Shown: one piece after another, positions 7,426 to 14,464 of the stretch
How the letters are laid out: every line of letters begins with the position of its first letter
How positions within the stretch are numbered: the first letter of the stretch is position 1
Notes under the pieces: generated by a model
What the model was told of the DNA's origin: nothing
Seen by the model: the letters and a program-made list of their open reading frames with translations, nothing else
The model's database searches: none
Translations under genes and position numbers: made by a program
DNA from: Tieghemiomyces parasiticus
Taxonomy: Eukaryota > Kickxellomycota > Dimargaritomycetes > Dimargaritales > Dimargaritaceae
NCBI GenBank assembly: GCA_027575765.1
Contig: JANBPT010001096.1
Location: 168-14,631, forward strand
DNA: 14,464 nucleotides
Direction of reading: 5' to 3'

Positions 7426-8423
7426 AATGTCAATGTCCAAGACCTCGAGGTTTGCTTAACCGAAACCTTTGGTGGCACATGTACATGGTATTTCCATACA
7501 AATGCCGTTCAAGCCCAATGCATCTATTATTTGTATCCTTAGGTATATTTTCAGAAGGTGGGCTATACTGATCCCAGTTCAACGACTTACTTAGCATACA
7601 GAGCTAATGAAGCTGTATCTTCTTGACGACGTAATGATTATAGGTACATGTTTGCTGTTGTAAACAATGGGCACTAGCCGTCTTTGTGGATCTAATTGGA
7701 TATGGTAGCGCTTTTCTCAACCGTCCCCTCATTGCTGTATAGCTTCTAAAGGAAGTTAACCGGTACATCCTGTGCCTGATTCTGGTGTCTATTATCCGAT
7801 AGACATCAATTTGTCGAGTAGATGGGTAAAGGAGATTTACTGGCGGCGGTGAAAACTCACCACAAGGTGGCCAATGCTTTGGACTCTCGAGTAATATTAA
7901 GTAATTAAGCCAACAAAATGGAAGAGGGTCCTAAGAGGGTCGGCGACTCTATGTTAAAATAGTCTATCCTCCTGGGGGCAAGCTGTGTGTGCATGGTACT
8001 GGAAGGGGAACACTTGGAAATGGGTACCCGTGGCTGAATGGAATACACGTGTGTAGACAGAAAGGAGGAGGAGTCAATTTATTTAACGTCGCGTAAAAAG
8101 CTGCGACGCTTCTGTGTGAAGCTAGGCTGTATAGACAGAGAGGGAAGGCATGAAGGGCAAACATCAGTGCTTGTATGATTAAAAGTACCAGGTGCGGGTT
8201 TATGGGCGCCGCACTCGTTAATGAGGACCCCCTCCCTCCCACATGCGGCTCTCATACTTCCCCTTTAAGCCAGCCATCAACCCTTCTACTCTACAGTGGT
8301 TTTATATAGCCTCCGAGGTAAAAAGATAACGAAGCCATTGGCCAGATGAAGATTATTTACGGTAAGCCTGCCGGCAAGGTGATGCAAGAGAGACCAACGA
8401 CCCTCCAATACGAGCTTTGACAT
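7426..8423. other. Region between LTR element and GAPDH 3' end
   Basis: No supported gene. The 92-codon minus frame at 7964-8242 has no recognisable motif. TTTATT at 8078-8083 gives an AATAAA on the GAPDH strand, but 340 bases after its stop. TTTTATATAG near 8300 is a closer AT-rich candidate for 3'-end formation. Confidence 0.5.
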
Positions 8424-9600
<1,177 letters not shown>

Positions 9601-11091
9601 CGCACTACTCCTCCCCCCCCCCTGCGCACAGGGTACCTTGCAGTAAAAGAAGGGGAGGAGTGGGCGAAGTCGATCGGTTTCAGATCAGAGCCTCGCAGGA
9701 GTACAAGACAGTAGGCCACAGGGCGCAGCCGGGAGGTAAGCCCAGTCGGCCGGTGGGCGCGACTACTGCCCCTCCCACACGCATCCGCCTTGGCCGCTGC
9801 CGCACGGACCGGCCTCCCAAAACCGCCACTTGTGCGGGGTGTTCGGCCACTGATAAAGCCAAAGAGAATAGGCATAGGGGTGGGGAGTACAAGGGAGTCG
9901 ATAGTATCGGGCGAAACCTGGTATTGAAATCAATCCCTGCAATCGTAATAGTTACCGCGGGTGAACCACCCTTCTCCCCCTCTCCCAGCTACCCGGGTCT
10001 CACCGGTAAATCCCGCGACTGCCGCTCCGGCCTTGGTGAGTCGACCTGCCGATAATGGAGCTGGACTGGGGCCACGTAGATAGCCTCGATTGATTTACAG
10101 GTTGATGCAGCGAAACGATAGAGTACCGTGAGGACGGACGAATGCGGTGTAGAATAAAATGTAGAGGTGAGGGAAATAATCGTAATGTCAGTGGGAAATG
10201 ACCCTGTGGCCGGCGAGGCAAGGTGGACAATTGACTGCCGTGATACATGTTGTAGGAAGGGGGAACCTGAGGGGTACACACCTACAACTCTTCCGCCACG
10301 AAATCGAGCCATGTTGCTACATACTCCTTGTCCGAGAATTCAAAATTGCGTTCGTTGGTATACCGTAAATGCCCACCCCGCATAGTTACAGGAGCTGGTT
10401 AGCATATTAGCTCATACTCCCCGATATGCCACTGCCAATAGCCACAGTTGCAGGTATGGGCCGTGAACCTGCCCGCAAGCAACGCTGTGATGGCTACAAT
10501 GGAGTACCCAGTGGGGTTATACTTCAGGGTTCCGCACCGTCACCGACCTACTCGCCCACCCCTCGGTCGGCTTCCAGTGCATAAGGGTGGGTGGGGCCAA
10601 TGGGGGGGAGGGGTTTCAGTCTGGCGATATGTCTCACCTTTGGGAGCGTCATACCTACAGGCAGCCAGGCGGTAAGCCAACCACCAAACAGCCACCACAT
10701 TAGCTTTGAGGTCTGTGGGATACCAGGTGCTGGGCCTTTTCTAAGTAGTCCACTAACTAGGCAGGCACACACATCGCATCAGGGTGGTGAGGTAAAGGAC
10801 TTGTCAACCCCGTCTATGACCAGACCTCTTTGTGGTACGTTGGGTTGCTCCACTCTAAATTCAGATGCCATCATTCGATATTTGATCTGGCATGGGTTAC
10901 GGCGCCATACTCCATGCTTGGGGCCCTTGTGGCCACCATTTTTCTCTGTCGGATCTACGCGTCAAAGGTTAGAAGTAGGATAAGTGACCAAGTGGCTGAG
11001 TTTCACCACGCCTTACTGTATGGGAAAATCCTTAGCCGATACCCTTGCCTGACACCCCGAGTGGTATGGCGGTCTGAATGGCAGAGGTTGA
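9601..11091. other. Long intergenic region without recognisable gene
   Basis: Several overlapping frames of 60-130 codons on both strands have low-complexity or ordinary chance-like translations. The 90-codon plus frame 10830-11102 has one hydrophobic stretch but no known motif. Nothing here resembles an rRNA, tRNA or transposon that I know. Confidence 0.5.
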
Positions 11092-11097
11092 TTTATT
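11092..11097 (-). terminator. AATAAA poly(A) signal of the mannosyltransferase gene
   Basis: Plus-strand TTTATT reads AATAAA on the coding strand, 95 bases after the stop codon. Confidence 0.6.
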
Positions 11098-11191
11098 GCT
11101 AGTGCAACGCCACCGGCGATGCTCCCGGAGGTAGGCCGGCAAAAGCATGCAGTGACTTAGGAAGGACGCCCCGGGCCTTGTTCGGTTACCG

Positions 11192-12385
11192 TCACACCTT
11201 TGGCGTGTCGGGCAGCTCACCCCACGCCTTAGTGCACGACCACCCGCTGAGGTGAAGACTGTCCTTGGGGTTACAGTGGCAGTGCTGGTTGAGGGCCTTG
11301 GGATTTGGGCAGTTGTAGAACGGACCGTGGAAGTAACCGATATCTTCGAACCAGTGCACCTCCTCTTTGCGCAAAAACATGGCCACCGCCAGGGAGTGGA
11401 CAGGGGCATCGCCCCACCGCTCGTAAAAGAAACCGCCAGACTGGTCGAGGAAATCAAAGTAGGCGGTGTACTGCTCGGACCGCAGCCACTTGACGCTGCC
11501 AATCTCAAAATTGGACCAGAAGTGACACATGTTGTAGTCGGTGAGGGCCTGGTCAGTGACCCATGGCAGAGTGTTGTGTTTGGCCACGTGCTGTGGATAC
11601 TTGTCCATAAATTCGCGGGTGGTCTTCCACAGGGTCGGGACGGTGTCTCGGTACTCGTGGAGTGAAATGGTGAAGCCATACTTGAGCTGACGCTCCTGCA
11701 TCAGCATGAAGGGGTCGTAACGGATGTCGCACAGGAAGTCGACGCCGGGCTCGACACGCCAGTAGTAGTCGAACTGGTCCATGAGTGGGTGGCGGTAGAA
11801 GAAGCCCGACTCATAACGGCACATGTGGCGGTACGACTCACTGGAGCCGTAGATGATGTCCTTCATTTTCTCGCGGGTCTCGGCGGCCTTCTGCTGACTG
11901 ATCCACGGTGGGTAGCCCCAGTGTTCCTTGGGGATGAGGCCGTAGGAGGTGTTGCCGCTGGCCATGCTGCTAGTGAGCTGCTTGAATTCGTCCGAAAAGG
12001 GTTCGTTGTTGAGGAACACGTATGGGTAATTATAATCCTTGTTGAAGCGGTCCTCCAATTGGCGCATGGTGACCCGCATGTCGTGCACGTCACTGTTGCG
12101 AACCAGAATGACAAAACACGCTTTAGCCCGGCGTTCGGTGCGTGGCGGGGGATCGTAGGGGCTGAATTTGGACCAGTCGTAGGCTGGGGCCGCGACGGCG
12201 GCGGCGGGCGGGGCCGAGGCAGCCACCTCGGGTTTTACCAGGACGCGGGCATGGTCCTCGTCCTCGGTGGCGTGACGGAAGCGTTCTGAAACGAAGGGGG
12301 TGATTAGGTAATGGACGGCCACCACTAGGAGGATGATCACCAGAAGGACGCGAAGGTTCAGACGGCCGAGAAAACCGACGGCCAT
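11192..12385 (-). CDS. Alpha-1,2-mannosyltransferase, GT15 (KRE2/MNT1/KTR family)
   Basis: 397 residues, type II membrane protein. A short cytosolic N-terminus precedes a membrane anchor at 11-30, then an Ala/Pro-rich stem (about 31-85) and the catalytic domain from about 88 to the end. The family transfers mannose from GDP-mannose to O-linked and N-linked mannan chains in the Golgi, with Mn2+. Visible family motifs: YNYPYVFLNNEPF (118-130), CRYESGFFYRHPL (189-201), YYWRVEPGVDF (207-217), NMCHFWSNFEIG (285-296, with the conserved Glu294 proposed as key catalytic residue), FFYERWGDAPVHS (319-331) and DIGYFH (348-353, His353 at the metal-site position). N145-T-S is a possible glycosylation sequon. 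The start at 12383-12385 puts the anchor where the family has it; the frame stays open another 157 codons upstream without family likeness. I cannot tell which paralogue (KRE2, KTR1, YUR1 type) it is. Confidence 0.95.
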   Translation of the reverse strand: MAVGFLGRLNLRVLLVIILLVVAVHYLITPFVSERFRHATEDEDHARVLVKPEVAASAPPAAAVAAPAYDWSKFSPYDPPPRTERRAKACFVILVRNSDVHDMRVTMRQLEDRFNKDYNYPYVFLNNEPFSDEFKQLTSSMASGNTSYGLIPKEHWGYPPWISQQKAAETREKMKDIIYGSSESYRHMCRYESGFFYRHPLMDQFDYYWRVEPGVDFLCDIRYDPFMLMQERQLKYGFTISLHEYRDTVPTLWKTTREFMDKYPQHVAKHNTLPWVTDQALTDYNMCHFWSNFEIGSVKWLRSEQYTAYFDFLDQSGGFFYERWGDAPVHSLAVAMFLRKEEVHWFEDIGYFHGPFYNCPNPKALNQHCHCNPKDSLHLSGWSCTKAWGELPDTPKV

Positions 12386-12856
12386 AGTGACAGACGGGCT
12401 GCGAATCAGACGGCCTAGAAGAGATGCGGGAATTCGTGACGAGCGGGGAATGACGACGGCTACGCCAAAATACAAGTGCGCAGTGAAGAACAAGGGGGCG
12501 GCGGCGGTCAGCGTGTAGGGTCCACCTAGTTCCAACTTGAGCCTGATGCAAAGAGATGATGGACGGCAAGGACGATTGTAATACGGTCGGATATCAACCA
12601 TGCGCTCCCCCCCCCCCCACCCCTCGTACAGGACTCCCAAAACGGATACCCTCGTGAGGGGATGGGAGGGGGGGGACGGACAACAGGACAGATATTCTGG
12701 TGAGGCTGCTAGGGGGAAGTCCGAGGGAGAAGCTTGCTGCCCCCAGCGGGCAGTGAGTGAGGGCGGGGGATTTAGAGGTATTGTAGGTTGATCCCGGGGT
12801 GTGGGAGGAACCAGGCGGTGAAAATGAAATGGGGCCCCAATGACGTTGTTGGCCAA
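12386..12856 (-). promoter_or_regulatory. Upstream region of the mannosyltransferase, open in frame
   Basis: The coding frame continues open to an ATG at 12856, with another ATG at 12599-12601. The added translation is Pro/Ser-rich with no family match, and it contains poly-C and poly-G runs (plus-strand C12 at 12607-12618, G8 at 12668-12675). I read it as leader and promoter, although an alternative N-terminus is possible. Confidence 0.45.
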
Positions 12857-14464
12857 CAGAAATGACGGTAAGGGATTAGGCCCGGCGATGCTCTTGGGGT
12901 ATCGGCGATCGAGCCTATCGCTTGCCGGATATAAATTAACTGGCCCAGGTCAGATGGGAGGGTGATTGCCGGGTATAATAGCAGGGCCGACCAGCTAAGT
13001 GGCTAACGAGGGGTTGTAGGGAGCTGATATATGGTGTAGGGGTGGATTGGCCACAACGCCGGCTATGCGGCGAATACCCTCCAGACCATGTGGGGACGGG
13101 CCGGTGGCAATTTATATTTGTGCACTCAGGTTTGATGATGGGTGGGATTCTATAGGCTGGAACTCCGTCTAGGGAGTCGCTTACAAGGGCTGTTGCCCCT
13201 AGTAGCTGTTTACTGGGCTACTTAAAGCCAAGTGTTGGAGATGGGAGCGTGGACACGCCAGCTGGTATCCAGGGGAACCTCCCCTTTAGAGCAGCTGGGG
13301 GGGGGGTACGCAATAAGCTAAATCCGCCACAACCCCAGGCCAGGCGTCCAAAGGAAGCTCCAGGTTAGACCTGGCTGTGGAGGAACCTGGGGTCGCTTTG
13401 ACCACCTACTGGTAGGTATCCTCTTATTATGTTCCCTGGAGATGGCAAGTGATGACCAGCAGGTCGTCTGTCTTGGATTCACCTTTAATAAACATGCACT
13501 TCAGCTGGCCATCGACAGGCGGGAGGAAGCGCGTGCGCCGATTTCCATATTTGGAGTGGGAGAGTGGGAACCCCCTGGAGCAAACGAGCGTCGCTCGCCT
13601 CCACGCCGCCCGGTGATGCGTGCTTTCCCGCAGACTGGGGGAAAGGTGAGCCGTAGAGGGCAGGGGGATTAGACCGGTGGGAAAAAAGCCATTGTGAGGC
13701 CGTCCTGCGCACCGTACCTAGACCGCGTGGGTGAAGAGAAGTAAGGGCGGGCCGGTCACAGCGGCTGGCGCTGGGGTTGAGGGCTACACCAAGCCGCCGT
13801 ATACTTCATCGGCCTGCATCAGTGGTCCGGCAGCTGTAAGCAGGCGTAGGCCTGGCGCCACCGCCACCGCCCTTCACCGCTCATCGCACCAGCCTGGCCC
13901 GTACATCCGCTGGCGGCTGGTGTACAGTGATGACTGGCACCGCCGTGACTCTGTTCCACGCGGACGGGACGCGCCCACTGCCTGCAGCATACGCACCGCT
14001 TCTAGCCCTCTTGACCTCTATCTCTCCCACTGCCGCTGGTTCGCGACCCTGGCCGGGCGACCCACTGGCCGTCTGCCTTCCCGTATCTCTGCCTCCTCTG
14101 TCCGCCCAACCATCGGCGCCGGGCGGCCCAATCCATCTGTGGAGCCTAGCCTCTGGCCCCCAGGTATTTTGCCTCTGGGAGTGCGCTGCCTCATGACTCG
14201 CCCCGCTTCCCGCCATCTCAACGTGTGCCACTTGCAGCGCTGTCCGGGGCAAACGTTGCAGCCTCCCCGCTCGCTCTCTTACACCACTGGTGGGCCAAGC
14301 CCCCCCCTCCTCGCCCGGGTGCCGGCCAACTACCAAGGTTAGCGCTGACCGATTCTTGCTACCCGCTTCGCTTGGCAGCCACCACTACCCTAGGCAACTC
14401 CTCAAGACACCTCGTTCTCCCCCACCCGTCTTTATCGGTTATCAACCGTCCGCTGGCTCGTCGT
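12857..14464. other. Unassigned region at the right end
   Basis: 12857-13440 is intergenic with AT-rich islands (ATATAAATTA near 12929, TTTATATTT near 13112), a G10 run (13297-13306) and two small palindromes (13360-13374, 13404-13417). From 13442 the sequence becomes GC-rich and holds open frames on both strands: 76 codons at 13442-13672 plus, 203 codons at 13731-14342 plus, and 151 codons at 13881-14336 minus. All are Pro/Ser/Arg/Ala-rich with no recognisable domain, so I call none of them a gene. An exon of a gene that continues beyond the window cannot be excluded. Confidence 0.4.
13360..13417. repeat. Pair of short palindromes
   Basis: CCAGGT-TAG-ACCTGG at 13360-13374 and ACCTAC-TG-GTAGGT at 13404-13417, both with perfect 6-bp arms, 29 bases apart in otherwise plain sequence. 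Confidence 0.5.

Noticed and set aside
11252..12289. Plus-strand frames of 137 and 166 codons opposite the mannosyltransferase
   Set aside because: Antisense shadows with no recognisable motif.
13731..14342. 203-codon plus frame with a possible GT...CAG intron after it (about 14337-14376)
   Set aside because: Low-complexity Pro/Ser/Arg translation, overlapped by a long minus frame; the splice signals are too weak to support a gene.

Overview
The window looks like nuclear DNA of a fungus. The clearest marker is an intact GT15 (KRE2/MNT1/KTR) alpha-1,2-mannosyltransferase, a family essentially confined to fungi. It sits beside an intronless eukaryotic GAPDH, a small secreted protein gene with a TATA box and AATAAA signal, and transposable-element debris. 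Genes are short, apparently intronless and widely spaced. I cannot fix the species; an early-diverging lineage is possible but not shown.

Layout. (1) 1-279, plus strand: the 3' end of a metallothionein-like gene with 24 Cys in 92 visible residues, built on a 56-residue tandem unit, with a poly(A) signal at 508. (2) 545-2460: degenerate repeat sequence, then a dead full-length mariner (DD34D) transposase on the minus strand. (3) 2565-7425: a composite mobile element. Two direct ~540-bp LTR-like repeats (2570-3111, 6882-7420), with TGTGG at the outer left end and CCACA at the outer right end, are flanked by a 5-bp target-site duplication TCTAC. The interior has no recognisable gag or pol. It holds a tRNA-like pol III unit, a 208-bp inverted-repeat pair, and between the arms a complete gene for a 93-residue secreted repeat protein with its own promoter and poly(A) signal. 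(4) 8424-9437, minus: GAPDH. (5) 9438-11191: no recognisable gene, apart from the GAPDH promoter and the 3' flank of the next gene. (6) 11192-12385, minus: type II membrane mannosyltransferase of the Golgi. (7) 12386-14464: promoter region and unassigned GC-rich sequence.

The genes do not form a pathway. GAPDH (glycolysis), the mannosyltransferase (protein O-/N-mannosylation) and the metallothionein (metal binding) are independent housekeeping or stress genes around a transposon-rich interval. The part most worth attention is the LTR-bounded element: it resembles a non-autonomous LARD-type retroelement carrying a host-style secreted-protein gene. Its two LTRs are about 99% alike over most of their length, but sharply divergent in the last ~90 bp.
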